This document shows positions 41,701 through 54,088 of a DNA stretch of 64,000 nt, one piece after another. Position 1 is the first letter of the stretch; every line of letters begins with the position of its first letter. The notes beneath the pieces are model-generated. The model saw only the letters and a list, made by a program, of their open reading frames with translations. It was not told the DNA's origin and made no database searches. Position numbers and translations under genes: made by a program. Origin of the DNA: Liolophura sinensis (Eukaryota > Mollusca > Polyplacophora > Chitonida > Chitonidae); the NCBI RefSeq assembly GCF_032854445.1, contig NC_088295.1, positions 19,579,385 through 19,643,384 on the forward strand, written 5' to 3'.

Positions 41701-44700
41701 TAAATTGTGAGGTTGTGGAAAGCTTGGCTGACACTGACATATGAGCTGTCAGAAGTGTGCCTGACACTAACTTGTGAGGTTGTGGAAAGCTTGTCTGACG
41801 CTGACATATGAGCTTTCAGAACTAACTTGTGAGGTTGTGGATAGCTTGTCTAACGCTGACATATGAGCTTTTAGAACTAACTTGTGAGGCTGCGGAAAGC
41901 TTGTCTGACGCTGACATATGAGCTTTCAGAACTAACTTGTGAGGTTGTGGATAGCTTGTCTAACGCTGACATATGAGCTTTTAGAACTAACTTGTGAGGC
42001 TGCGGAAAGCTTGTCTGACGCTGACATGTGAGCTTTCAGAACTAACTTGTGAGGTTGTGGAAAGCTTGTCTGACGCTGACATATGAGCTTTCAGAACTAA
42101 CTTGTAAAGTTGTGGAATGCTTGTCTGGCGCTGACATAAGAGCTTCCAGAAGTGTGCCTGACACTAACTTTTGAGGTTGTGGAAAGCTTGTCTAACGCTA
42201 ACATATGAGTTTTCAGAACTAAATTGTGAGGTTGTGGAAAGTTTGTCTGACGCTGATATATGAACTTTCAGAACTAACTTGTGAAGTTGTGGAAAGCTTG
42301 TCTAACGCTGACATATGAGCTTTTAGAACTAACTTGTGAAGTTGTGGAAAAGTTTGTCTGACGCTGTCATATGAGCTTTCAGAACTAACTTGTGAGGTTG
42401 TGGAAAGCTTGTCTGGCGCTGACATAAGAGCTTCCAGAAGTGTGCCTGACACTAACTTGTGAGGTTGTGGAAAGCTTGTCTAACGCTAACATATGAGTTT
42501 TCAGAACTAAATTGTGAGGTTGTGGAAAGCTTGTCTGACGCTGACATATGCGTTTTCAGAGCTAACTTTTGAAGTTGTGGAAAGCTTGTCTGACGCTGAC
42601 ATATGAGCTTTCAGAACTGACTTGTGAGGCAGTGGAAAGCTTGTCTCACGCTGACATATAAGCTTTCAGAACTGACTTGTGAGGCAGTGGAAAGCTTGTC
42701 TCACGCTGACATATAAGCTTTCAGAAGTGTGCCTGACACTAACTTGTGAGGTTGTGGAAAAGCTTGTCTGAAGCCGACATATGAGCTTTCAGAACTAAGT
42801 TGTGAGGTTGTGGAAAGCTTGTCTGACGCTGACATATGAGCTTTCAGAACTAACTTGTGAGGTTGTAGAAAGCTTGTCTGACGCTGACATATGAGCCTTT
42901 AGAACTAACTTGTGAAGCTGTGGATAGCTTGTCTGACACTGACATATGAGCTCTCAGAAGTTTGCCTGACACTAACTTGTGAGGTTGTGGAAAGCTTGTC
43001 TAACGCTGACATATGAGCTTTCAGAACTAACTTGTAAAGTTATGGATAGCTTGTCTAACGCTGACATATGAGCTTTCAGAGCTAACTTGTTAGGTTGTGG
43101 GAAACTTGTCTGACGCTGACACATAAGCTTTCAGAACTAACTTGTGAGGTTGTAGAAAGCTTGTCTGACGCTGACATATGAGCGCTTGAAACCTCACAAA
43201 TCAAGGTCATGTATAAGTTTCAAAAAATCCCACAAGTTAGCATCAGGCTGTATAAGAAAAACTCAGATAGTTACATCAGATAGTTAACTCAGATACAAGC
43301 TTCCCACAATCCCACAGGATAGTAAGAGGCGCACTTTTGAAAACTCATGGGACAATGTTAGACAAACTTTCATCACCTCAGTTAGTATTCCCAGAAGTTG
43401 CTTTGAAACGCAGCAATTTTTCGTAAATGGAATTAGATCCTTACATTTCCATCAGTCTTTGATATTACAAACTCATATATTTGCGTTAGAAAAACTTCGC
43501 ACAATCTCACAAGTAAGTATGAGGTCCACTTCTAAAAGCTCAGATGTCAGCGCCAGCCAAACTTCCCACAACCGTACAGGTATGTATCAGCGGCATTTCT
43601 GAGAGCTCATACGTTCGCGCCAGCCAAATTTTCCACAACGTCACAAGTTAATGTCAGGCGCACTTCTGAAAGCTCATATGTCAGCCTCAGACCATTTTTA
43701 CAAGACACACTTCTGAAAGCCCATATGTCAGTGCCACCTACAGAGCAAACGCTGTTACAGAGCTCGGGCAGCGAAGGCCGAGGTGAATTGAATGTATACA
43801 TAAATAAGACTATAAAATTCGCCTTGAGGTTGACCTCCTACAGGCAATTAATCTTGGCCTTAAACTCAGATATAATTTAATTAGGAAAGTGTTAAATATT
43901 CACGTGGGAAGCAGACCGTGCATGATCTCTCAGTTGCTGGCACACACGAAGAGCGAGTTCAAGTCCAGTCATGGGCACGGAATTTGGAGATAACCCCGAT
44001 TTCGTTGTTTTAGTGGGGCTTTGGCGACAATCAGCGATCGACGCTCATTTGCGAAGTCGAACATTTGTTGAAGGCCATCTCCTTGAACACCAATATGATG
44101 TGAATATTTGATACACATGGCATAAAGGAAACAATTTTGAGCATGGAGTTAAACAGTAATGAAATAAATAATTAATCACCTATTTATATCAGGAATAATA
44201 AATACACTTTTATTTATTTATTTGTTAATTATTCTGGCAACATGGGTTCCGGAGAGACGATTATCTAAAATGATCATTGTTACAAATGTTTGCTGTAACA
44301 ACTTGCTTAATAAAACTACAGACATCACTTATGAGTCTGCAAAAATATCTATAAATATGACCGCCATTGGAAACTGCATACTACATCATACCAAATATGA
44401 ATTTAGCATATGTATTTTTCAGACGATTTTGCCAAATGATGTTTTCTTGTATAGAGTGGATTCTCGATTTCAAAATCTGATTTTTGATTAATTTTGTATA
44501 TAAACTGCTGGTGTCCAGAGTGGACAGTGGTATAAGTAATCTAAAATATGGCTGTGGCGAAAAAAAAAACACTGTCAGCATGCAGTTTGACTGTATTACT
44601 GTAAACTCAGAACTTCATTTGTATTTGATTTAGCACATGGAACTTGGCCGAGGAGGAACACTCATGAGTTTCCAGCGTTTTTACGGCGTCAGGAGAGAAG

Positions 44701-47700
44701 TGTGGTGCGACCACGTGATTGGTTGTGGCACGACCGGGAAATACCTTATATCCTGAGCAGTTCTATCGGTAAGAGACTTAACACCCATGTAAAAGTGTTA
44801 TTATTTTTTTTAGTTAATTTTGTGGTGTCTACGTACTCATCAACAAACGTCGCCAGGGCATGGAGGGAAAAAAGTGGCTTTAAGCCATAACCATTCATTC
44901 ATTCTTCACCGAGCGACACTTCAGTATCTTGTTCCATAATGGTCCTATGTTATATGTGCCGATAAATATCTCATGTATTCGCATATTCATCAATTCGACA
45001 AGAGCCCAAATAAAGTATGCTATTTGCTGTAGGCCTACCACTGGTGTTACTACAATAACCCGCCTCTGAAAGCTTATAAGGTGAAGTGAGTAAAATCAAA
45101 GGCATAATTCTGTAATGAAGTGTTAATTCTGTAATAAAGTGATAATAAAACTATTTTATTAATATTATTTACTTAGGCTTACTTCTCGTTTGATCCATTT
45201 CCTTCCGCATCTATGCAAGGATGGTCAAGTTAACTCACTCTTTGCACAACTAATGACAAATGTCGTGTTTGCTTATACGTTGCACGGATCACACTGATTT
45301 CATTTAATAAGGTCTGAATGTGAGGAAGGCTTTCCACGCCGCGGTGAAGGACATAGAGGAATCGTCATGTCTGAAATTCAAAAGGAGAAACAACGAAGAG
45401 GACTATCTGTTTATTTCCAGCATGGATGGGTAACTCCAAACCTCTCATTTACAGAAACAGAAATCAAACAAGATAAAAAGAGTTTAGAATTTAAAGTCAG
45501 ATTAAATACTTACGTTATGATGTACAAAACAGTGCATTGTTACATTATACATAATAGAAATGTTACTCTTTTTATAGAAGGTTTTGTTACTCTTTACGGC
45601 CTCACGTATAAGCCTTATGTAAACCTTTCCGTTATTTTGACTCTTATTTTGACAACTTACTAATTTAAATACCACCATGCAGACCAACGTCCACTTTCAG
45701 ACCACTTTTGAGCTCTGTCGATATAGTATATACGTATAGTAAACTTCCAAAAAGCACTAAAGAATAACAGACTTTGAGATCTACCAATAATACAGAATAT
45801 AGGGGTATAGGAGGGTGTAGAGCATAGGAAGTATTACTGGCAACACTAACAATAAACATATTTTTATATGTCAGGTTTATTTGAACAATTAATTCTTCTT
45901 ACCTTGTTTGTAACCACACAAATACATTTATAGACGAGAAAACCCTCTGACGATTATGTTATGCCACCAACAGGTGAAAGTATCCAGAAAGCATTCTGGA
46001 CTGCTTATTTTATATAGTTGACCTTATGATTCCAGATGTTGGTCAGATGTGGGACGAGTCGGTGGCAAACAAGATGTGTCTCTGGCAGAAAACTGTAATA
46101 GTAAAGGTATAGCTCTCCATGAGCTTCTCCACGCTCTGGGATTCTGGCATGAACATTGCAGGCTTGATAGAGATCAGCACATCCAAATAATGTGGCAGAA
46201 TATTGAGGATGGTATGTCGACTCCATACAGTCATATATGGCCATATGTGTGACACATGGTCATGGTGTTTTTTCATGAGAAAATGCGTATTGATATTTCA
46301 GATTTGGAATCAAGATTCAGATTTACAGGTTGGATATGTGCTTTAATGGAACTGCTCATGGGAACTCAATGCGCCCTTCGGAACACAACATTTCTTCTTT
46401 AAATTAGATATAGTTGTGAAAAATATCTATAAAGACCCTTGCATTTCCATCAGTTTTGTTTGTTTTTTTTTTTCCGATGGAGTTTTACACAGCTTTGTAA
46501 TATTTCTGGAGGCTTACGATGGCTGCGCGCGGTGAATGACTTACATATGTCACAATCAGATGTAAAGAAATGTAATGAAACAAAAGCTAAATTAAATATT
46601 CTGTGCAAATGTGAAATTTGGTGTAGGTCAAGAGGTCCAGCCTATGGCACTCAGATATCGAAGTACAAGCAAGTTGCATTTAGCTCTGTCACCGAAAGCC
46701 AACATCCTTGGTAATATACCATCGTATAGTCTGAAAAGTGGATTGAACTACAGGTATCTACCCTATATCTGTCTGCTTGAGTTCCAGTGGCGTTGATTGC
46801 TACATATAGACTTTCCAGTCTCTGTAATGAGTCGAGGTAACAAACTTACAGCAGTTCCTTTAGGAAATGTAACGCAGCTAGAAATTCAATCGCACTCTTA
46901 TCGCGGAATCCTTTTGTGTTTTCGCGTGCGTTCAGACGGAATTCGCCGATAGCCCCTGTCGTTGGCAATATCAAAGTATGGATCAGACTGTTGTTAAATG
47001 AATCATGGGGATTCCAGTGACCTGATCTTACTGTGGAAATTTCGGCCCTATTACAAAATGAAATGTACAAGAAATTGGATTTAGACCGAAGAAAACAATG
47101 TCATGAATTCATTCAGTTAATGTGGCCAGGGTTCTTCAAAATGTTAATTTTTGTGCAATTGTTTTGTCTTTCTGTTTTATCTTTTTGTTTTATCTATGCA
47201 GTCCAAGGTAAACATAAAGCTTCGGGCGCTTCATATATCGCTGACATCTTGATCTTGATCACCTCTGACAACATAATATCTAACCAGAATAGGGGTCTAA
47301 CGGTTCGTTTCACATCAAGCTCTCCGAAATGACATTTGACATATTCCCATTTACTACATAGCGAATCGATCAAAACTATCCTAGGGTTTGTGCTTCTGTG
47401 ACTCTTCACCGCTCAAATGGTGGAAGAACAAACAAATCAATCAACGTATCAATTCTAATCTTTGTAAACCATTAACACATTTAAATTGTGATGAATAAAA
47501 ACAAAATCAACAGGTATATTAATTAATATATATCTTCTTGGAGGTTTTATCAATATAAATTGTAAACTGAATCAACACTTTAATGCTGCTATTTTCAGAT
47601 GTAATCACACGTGCCTCGGTCTCTTTCAGGACTGGACTACAATTTCGACAAGCACGATTGGCTTTACAATGATTTACAGGAACTCCCTTACGATTATGAC

Positions 47701-50700
47701 TCTATCATGCACTACAACGCTTATTCCTTCTCGGCTAACCGAAAGCCGACGATAGTTCCGATAGGCAATACCGACAAAGAGATAGGCCAGAGAAGAGGTA
47801 TGAGCGAATTAGACGCCAAAAAGCTCAATAAACTCTACAGCTGCGGTAAGTTACGATTTCATATCATCTGTGAGAGCCAAAATCGAGAACCTTTCAAGCA
47901 CTGTGTATTTACATTCATTTATAAACCCTCATATCCAAATTGTATCAATAACCAACTGTTTTCAAACTATCTGATTTGAGCACTGGCTATATAATACTTA
48001 ATTAATTTATATCTATGGTTTTATCACACTTGAGGTGTATTTCGAACATCCAGTTAATTTCGACAGCAGACTATCGTGACCCGCATTTCCTTGGTTAACA
48101 GACAAACCACATGGCTGGTCCAGCTGGGGCGATTGGTCACCGTGCTCAAACGAATGCTTACGGATAAGAGAAAGATTCTGTATAGGTGTCCATAAGAAGA
48201 GGTGTCAAGGAGATTCCCAGCAAATAGAAACGTGTCCAAGTACATGTTATCGTAAGTTAAAATGAGTGATTTATAAAACTCGTACGTCTATCAATATAGT
48301 TCAGGAAAATGCCAGTCTTTTTTTCAGCCTTTCGTTGCACAAGTTTAGGTTCCTCTCGAAGAGCCATGGTTCTTGACTCATGACAAATGTCTTCAGTACC
48401 GGGTTGGACGCCAATGAAGTAATAGTTTAGGACAAAACTCAAACTCAAAAACTCAAAAACAAAATCATATAAAGAGTAGCGGTCATTTAACAGGTTTAAT
48501 GATGACAGAAAGACGTAAAAATAATCTTGGGTTGTCATGATAGTGCATACGTTGTCGTTAATCAAAAATATAGATCTTAGTGGCGTTTTGGCTGCACCTG
48601 TTCAAATATCCAGCGTGGCGATTTTATCAAAGACAAAGGAGATAAAGTCTGTATCTGTTGTTCAACCTACTCTTGCACATTTGTACGTAGCCACTCAGAC
48701 TAAAATGTGACGAGGATGGATTTTGTTATTCGTTTTTACGCCTTACAGGTTATTGTTTATGATACCATGTCCATTATGAGTTCTTCACGATATATTTGCT
48801 TTATGTTGAAGCTGTTAACAGGTTTGGCTGTTGGAAATATGATCGTTCCAATCCAAGTATATCGTCCCTGGAGGGTCGTACTACGATGCTCAGAACGATG
48901 CACCTGGAACGGATTGATCCGATCCGACAGTGCGCAGACGCAGCGGGAGCACTAGGGTACAAGGTAAAACAAAATCCCTCTGTTCTTTGGACTGTCGACT
49001 TCCCGGATTGGTCGCCTGGAAACCGGATCTAGAGATTATAAACATTTACGTAGCCACTACTTTAACCTATAAGTGAATTGTCATGAGAAAAGGTTTCAGA
49101 TAACCAAATGGTTTCAGGTCTGGAGTTATTGCAATGTTAATTATGTTCAGACGACAGCATTCCTCAGGTGTATATATGTGGGCATGTCGGCATGGTGTGA
49201 ACTTTTATCTAATCAAACCCTGACAAATAGAATGGTTAGCGAATTCAATTTGGTAGATTTATTGATAACTGAAGAGCGTGACATCTTATTTCTAAACCGT
49301 AAAATAACTCGGATTGTTACTGAGACTTGTGACACTCCCATAAATGCTAAAAACAAGAACCAACAAGATGGCTGACCATGTTAAATGTACAACCGGTAAC
49401 AGAATGATACTTATTTGAAATGCCGCTTCCTTGCTTTTAAGAATATGAAAGTAACCTTAAAATTTCAAAACACCAGTATTTACGTATTTTATTTTGGTCT
49501 ATACGGAATCACAAAACGAGTTATTCAGGACAAAGGCAGGTCTCTTGGACATCCATGGTAAGAAACCCATGGTAAAACATTGCTAACTGAAAACAGATAT
49601 TCTTATATCAGCCATCAACTATGATATCTGTTAATCTGTCCCGTTTTTCGTTTTTGTTAATGGAGGGGGAGGGATTTACGGCTTTACTGAAATCCGTTGA
49701 AAATCTAAACTACACCATCTGGAGATCGCAAATACATTACTTCCGCTGAGTTACCACGTTGTACCCATTATCGTCTCTACCTCTTAATTCATTTTTAAAA
49801 CATCACTTGTACGCTGATTTAACGTTTTTTCTTGTAAAAATCACCATGACGTCGATTACCTCACAGGTTTTCGCTCTGACGAATGACTCGGTGTGTTTGA
49901 GCTCACCCACAGCCCACCTGACCTATATGAGGGACGGGCCGTCGGAGTCGTGTACCTACATCGACAGGGGAAAGTTGGATTCCATGTATGCCTTCACACT
50001 GGAATTTGGTAAGTAGTCACCTTGTAATCACTGGGACGTTTACACGATGCTGTCAGTGGTTATGTTTGATGTTATGATTGATGTGTTGAAATATGTGCCA
50101 TGTATCACTGACTCAGTAGTCAGTGAATGTATGCGAATCCCTTGTTTATCACAGGGCACCCGTGGCGTTATACTCCTGACAGCGCTTGTGCCACTCTCTA
50201 CAATCGCTTTACATCACTGCCTCCAATAGACACGTTTTACCTTTGGAGCCTATGGAGCAACCATAGGCGTGTTGCCTTGCCACCGATGTCCTCGCGCAGA
50301 CCTATGGTCAGTGCATTGAAAAATGCCCAAGTGACCTTGGTGTTGTTGTAAGATTTTCTAGTAGAGGAAGTGATTTAAAGTGATCGAAGCGAGCGATGTA
50401 TGTGCTACACGGGAAAACTCTGGTTATGCATTGTAATAACATGGCTTTGTGGTCACAACCGTGTTTTGCAAACGAGTTCAAGATTAAGATATACCCAAAC
50501 TGTTGCCAGTTGGTAACACATAGTTACCAATTGGAATGGGATGGTATCAACTGGCATGGAACTGTTCAGTAACCAATTGGTACATGATAGTTTATTACTG
50601 CAAGGACAATCTTCACCAGGCTGTACCAAACTACAACTGAGTAGTACCAAGCTGTAACCAGTTGGTATTGCAGGGAAGACCCAGGTTAGTACTAACGAGT

Positions 50701-51589
50701 GAAAGTTTTCCTGTGTCTAAGGATTTTTTTTTTTTTTGATTGGTGTTTAACGCCGTACTCAAGAATATTTCACTTATACGACGGCGGCCAGCATTATGGT
50801 GGGTGGAAACCGGGCAGAGCCCGGCGGAAACCCACGACCATCCGCAGGTTGCTGGCAGACCTTCCCACGTACGGCCGGAGAGGAAGCCAGCATGAGCTGG
50901 TCTTGAACTCACAGCGACCGCATTGGTGAGGGGCTTCTGGGTCACTACGCTGCGCTAGCGCGCTATCCGACTGAGCCACGGAGGCCCCCCTGTGTCTAAG
51001 GAGTATGCCGTGGTGATTCAGTGTGGTGGAATCAGACAGCCAATTATTCTCACAGCATGTCCAACTAACGCCCTTTATCGATTCGCTTGTTGCTTGTTGA
51101 TTCGTTCCTGATATACAGTATAACAATATAATAATTGAAAATATTAATGAAAAGCTGATAATTAATTTAAAGAAATTGTGCAAATGTCATTTTAAGAAAC
51201 TAGTCCAATTATATTGATGTATACCGACAATATAAAGATCTTGGCGTCATATCAGACATTCCTAAACCTATCCTCAACCATTATTATTTTGAGGGTTTTT
51301 GTTTTTATATTTGAGCTGTTGAGTGCTTCCGTTATACGCCGGTTGGTGGGGTGTCATGCTCACATATGTGTCCATTCTGTGTTCAGATGCGGCTGTAGAC
51401 GGACAATGGGGAATGTGGTCAGAATGGTCGAAGTGCTCGGTCACGTGCGGAACGGGTAGTATGACAAGAAACCGGATATGTAACAACCCAGAACCGGACA
51501 ATGGTGGCCGGGAGTGTGTGGGAAATGATCAGGCCACTGAACAGTGCCACATGAAGGACTGTCTCCGGTGGTTTTACCCTTCCGGTTAA
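35720..51589 (+). CDS. Secreted astacin-family zinc metalloprotease with TSP1 and Cys-rich modules
   Basis: Exons: 35720-35803, 36374-36437, 44634-44768, 45312-45429, 46036-46211, 47630-47845, 48102-48251, 48812-48963, 49867-50008 and 51387-51589, in phase throughout, 479 aa plus TAA. Residues 1-28 look like a signal peptide. A short propeptide ends at a basic stretch (RRQER) before the catalytic domain. The zinc motif [12 protein letters not shown] is at 162-173 and the Met-turn SIMHY near 217-221 includes the conserved Tyr. The paired cysteines (ESSC, GCWS, AENC, LYSC) are present. Next come a TSP1 domain (~265-314), a Cys-rich module starting FGCWK (~317-412) and a second TSP1 domain ([12 protein letters not shown]). 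The role is extracellular proteolysis; the substrate is unknown. Oddities: no recognisable FxGD propeptide switch, an extra Cys beside the zinc site, an 8.2 kb intron 2 filled with repeats, and a possible alternative last exon at 50155. The first two exons are inferred from signal peptide, splice sites and phase, and are less sure than the rest. Confidence 0.85.
36438..36974. other. Start of astacin intron 2
   Basis: Unique sequence before the satellite-like array. It includes a CpG-richer segment at ~36775-36900 with a CRE-like GTGACGTCATTCC. It could be a regulatory island, but no transcript is supported. Confidence 0.35.
36975..43190 (+). repeat. Large satellite-like tandem array in astacin intron 2
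   Basis: There are four zones. 36975-38110: ~67-bp units made of two related halves around GCCTGGCACTAACCTTTGAG and TGCGCCTGGTACTAACTTGT. 38110-39290: degraded, with long-spaced duplicates (TTTGTGGGGTTTCAAGCAGT at ~38210 and ~38480). 39290-39870: ~61-bp units with AGGCTGTAAGAAAGTTTTTT. 39870-43190: ~60 copies of a 55-bp unit (ACTTGTGAGGTTGTGGAAAG, CTTGTCTGACGCTGACATAT, GAGCTTTCAGA) mixed with 67-bp units. The 55-bp length rotates all three frames, giving spurious minus-strand ORFs. Confidence 0.93.
43190..43745 (-). repeat. Inverted arm of the astacin-intron array
   Basis: From 43190 the same unit appears in reverse orientation (CACTTCTGAAAGCTCATATG, TCAGCGCCAGCCAAACTTCC, CACAAC..CACAAGTTA), about seven or eight diverged copies. 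The array as a whole is therefore an asymmetric inverted repeat. Confidence 0.88.
43746..44633. other. End of astacin intron 2
   Basis: Unique AT-rich sequence. Near 43950 a GCGAGTTCAAGTCC box B-like stretch may be a SINE remnant, but no body or tail is recognisable. Confidence 0.4.
50155..50351 (+). CDS. Possible alternative or decayed exon of the astacin gene
   Basis: After a good acceptor (TTTATCACAG) the frame continuing from the exon ending at 50008 stays open for 65 codons to TAA at 50349-50351, which would give a short isoform lacking the last TSP1 domain. A donor-like GTAAGA at 50348 does not match the phase of the 51387 exon. The other two frames also hold short coding-like, Cys-containing stretches (around [12 protein letters not shown] and [14 protein letters not shown]), as if small indels had scrambled one exon. 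Skipping it keeps the gene in frame. It could be an alternative end, a decaying exon, or an assembly indel. Confidence 0.35.
50724..50988 (-). mobile_element. Complete, young SINE with 14-bp target-site duplication, astacin intron
   Basis: Full-length minus-strand element: tail (T15 then GATTGG) at the left and tRNA-like head (complement of CTATCCGACTGAGCCACGG) at the right. It is flanked by CCTGTGTCTAAGGA at 50710-50723 and 50989-51002, identical copies. This is the best-preserved member in the window. Confidence 0.93.
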
Positions 51590-52699
51590 CCAAGTTAAGC
51601 ACATGCGTACTGGCTGAATACCTACGAGCTGTATTTATCTCACAATCCCAACAATGTAGTCGTAATTTTGCATTAGAACTGACAATGTGGTAAACCGAGA
51701 CTGGGATGTAAAGGTGAGCAAGTTAAAAGACAAGACGGCACCTGGCTAAAACATATTTCAGTCGAAAGCACGATAGTCAAGCCTTCTAAAAAGTATTATA
51801 CTTTAGTATTTCAATGAGATGTCACCGAATGACATGTAAAACAAAATGACAATACCACACAGAGGACTGGTGTGAAAAGATGCAGCCATCTTGAGAATTT
51901 TATCCAATCAAACACGTTGTTATCAGATTGTGCGGCCTAAGCTGTGACGTAGCCTTTACCCATTCACTCCATGAAGTGACATAACACAAAACTACTGCAT
52001 AGGACATCATTTTGAGATTGTTTACAACGACTTAGTTACGTGTAGCCGACGGGCCATTTCACACAATGTTGTGGGGCAGGTCTGTATCATTTACGGACCA
52101 CCACAGGTGTAAATCAGATGATTTACAAGCCGTGTGAAATTCACCGATGGAATGACGAATTATGTCAGACAGTAGCATACCGTCTCGTCTCATTCATCTC
52201 CCAAAGTATATGTTTTGTTGTTCATTTTAGCGTTTAGTCAGCAGTTTCTACATAACTATGATCAGAGTCAGAGCAAAATTTATTAGAGATGCCGAAAGTT
52301 TATGGAAATGAGAAGACGGCATCTCACCATAAAACGCTAAAATTTTTTTCTCTCTTAATTTATTACAACTGAAGAATTTAAATTTTGCTCCTTCTTGCAA
52401 GTAAGGTTTTTTTTTGTGTGCTGTCTTCTTGAAACGCCATGTTCAAGCCGAGGTGCTTTCTCTGACGTCCGCGATAACTAGGTTAGCACTGCTTTCATCT
52501 TAGAAGCCACCGCTTCAAAATTGAAGCATAAAATCCAGCCACAGTCAAATGCTTAAATCAGCCTCAGTGATACTTAAATTTATTTCCATTTGTTTCAGAA
52601 TTAAGCATGAATCTTATTGTAATTTTTTTACACATTTAATTGGGGTCAAAACTCACCAGCACAACCCATCAGGACGCTATGATCTGAACCAGGGATACC
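51590..52699. other. Astacin 3' flank
   Basis: No gene recognised. Small inverted repeats occur: GTAAATCAGATGATTTAC at ~52110 is nearly a perfect palindrome, and ATTTTAGCGTTT at ~52227 pairs with a complement near 52330. Confidence 0.45.
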
Positions 52700-52910
52700 C
52701 CGGCCCTGCATCTGTAGCTAGGTTATTGAAGCTTCTCACCAATGCGGTCGCTGTGAGTTCAAGACCAGCTCATGCTGGCTTCCTCTCCGGGCGTACGTGA
52801 GAAGGTACGGCAACACCCGGTTTCCACCCACCGTAATGCTGGCCGCCGTCGTATAAGTGAAATATTCTTGAGTACGGCGTAAAACACCAATCAAATAAAT
52901 AAATAATGCC
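52700..52910 (+). mobile_element. 5'-damaged SINE
   Basis: Body from CACCAATGCGGTCGCTGTGA to tail CCAATCAAATAAATAAATAA, with an internal deletion around the GGCAACACCCGG segment and a disrupted head. Confidence 0.85.
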
Positions 52911-53852
52911 GGTTTAAGGTACTTTGAATGGTAGTCTTTCGGTGGACATAAACGTTAGTCAGGTGCTGTCTTTCACTTTAAACAAACATTAATATATGAT
53001 GTATAAATTAAGGCGTTCCTTATATAAAAAACAACACATGGTATGTGTTAATCGACACAAACTATGCAAGCGCATCAAAGCTTGGATGGCGTCATATCTG
53101 ACTGTAAACCTGTAAAAAGCAGGAGGCCTTTCCAGTGATGTTTTAATAACGCACTCATAGGCTAGACACGAGCTATTCAGCTATTTAGCTGTCTGTGACA
53201 CTCAGGATAAGTTTGCACTGAATATGATAAATGACTTTCTTGGACATTATCCCTGCCAAGGAGCTAGAGCACAGGAAGATTTAACACTCGTCTGAGTGCC
53301 TGTTACACCAGTCCTTGTGTGCGGAGAGATTAAATTCGTATAAAAGATATTATCCAAGCGCTGTGTTAATCGACCAACAGTATCTAAAAGCATTTTTTGA
53401 AAAGAGAACCAGCCCAGAAGGGACTGCTAAACTTCACAGTAGGAAGTATGGTGAAGCGTTGGTGAGTTGTGAACGAGATGTAAGAGCGAGTATCTGGATA
53501 CCTCAATCCTGGGCACTGTGCCGGATCTGATTCGTACGAACTCCATTACCGTATGTTAATTTCACCTAACTTAGGTGATAGGTCGACATTGTTTCGGCTT
53601 TACCCACAAATCACATCTGTTTGGCGTAGAAGGACTATGGTTAACATATCTGCCCAGCTATGCAGAATGATTTGCACAATTGTCTAACCATAAATATGCA
53701 ATGTATATGTACAATGATGTTGAATGATTTTTTTGTGTCCGGACTCTTCCTTCAACGCTAACGTTACAAAAATCAGCTATGTACAGATGCATGGAATTAC
53801 ACGTACTTATAGTAAATATCTTAACAGGTTTTCATGTGTTGTGACATCGTAA

Positions 53853-54088
<236 letters not shown>

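Noticed and set aside
37838-42452. Repetitive minus-strand open frames ([13 protein letters not shown] / DKLSTTSQ type) suggesting a repeat-rich protein
   Set aside because: They arise from the 55-bp satellite unit, which cycles through all three frames; stops vary between copies and there are no splice or start contexts.
48820-48955. Acceptor at AACAG|GTTTGG for the astacin Cys-rich exon
   Set aside because: It shifts the frame away from the FGCWK module; the acceptor GAAG at 48810-48811 keeps phase 1 and reads directly into it.
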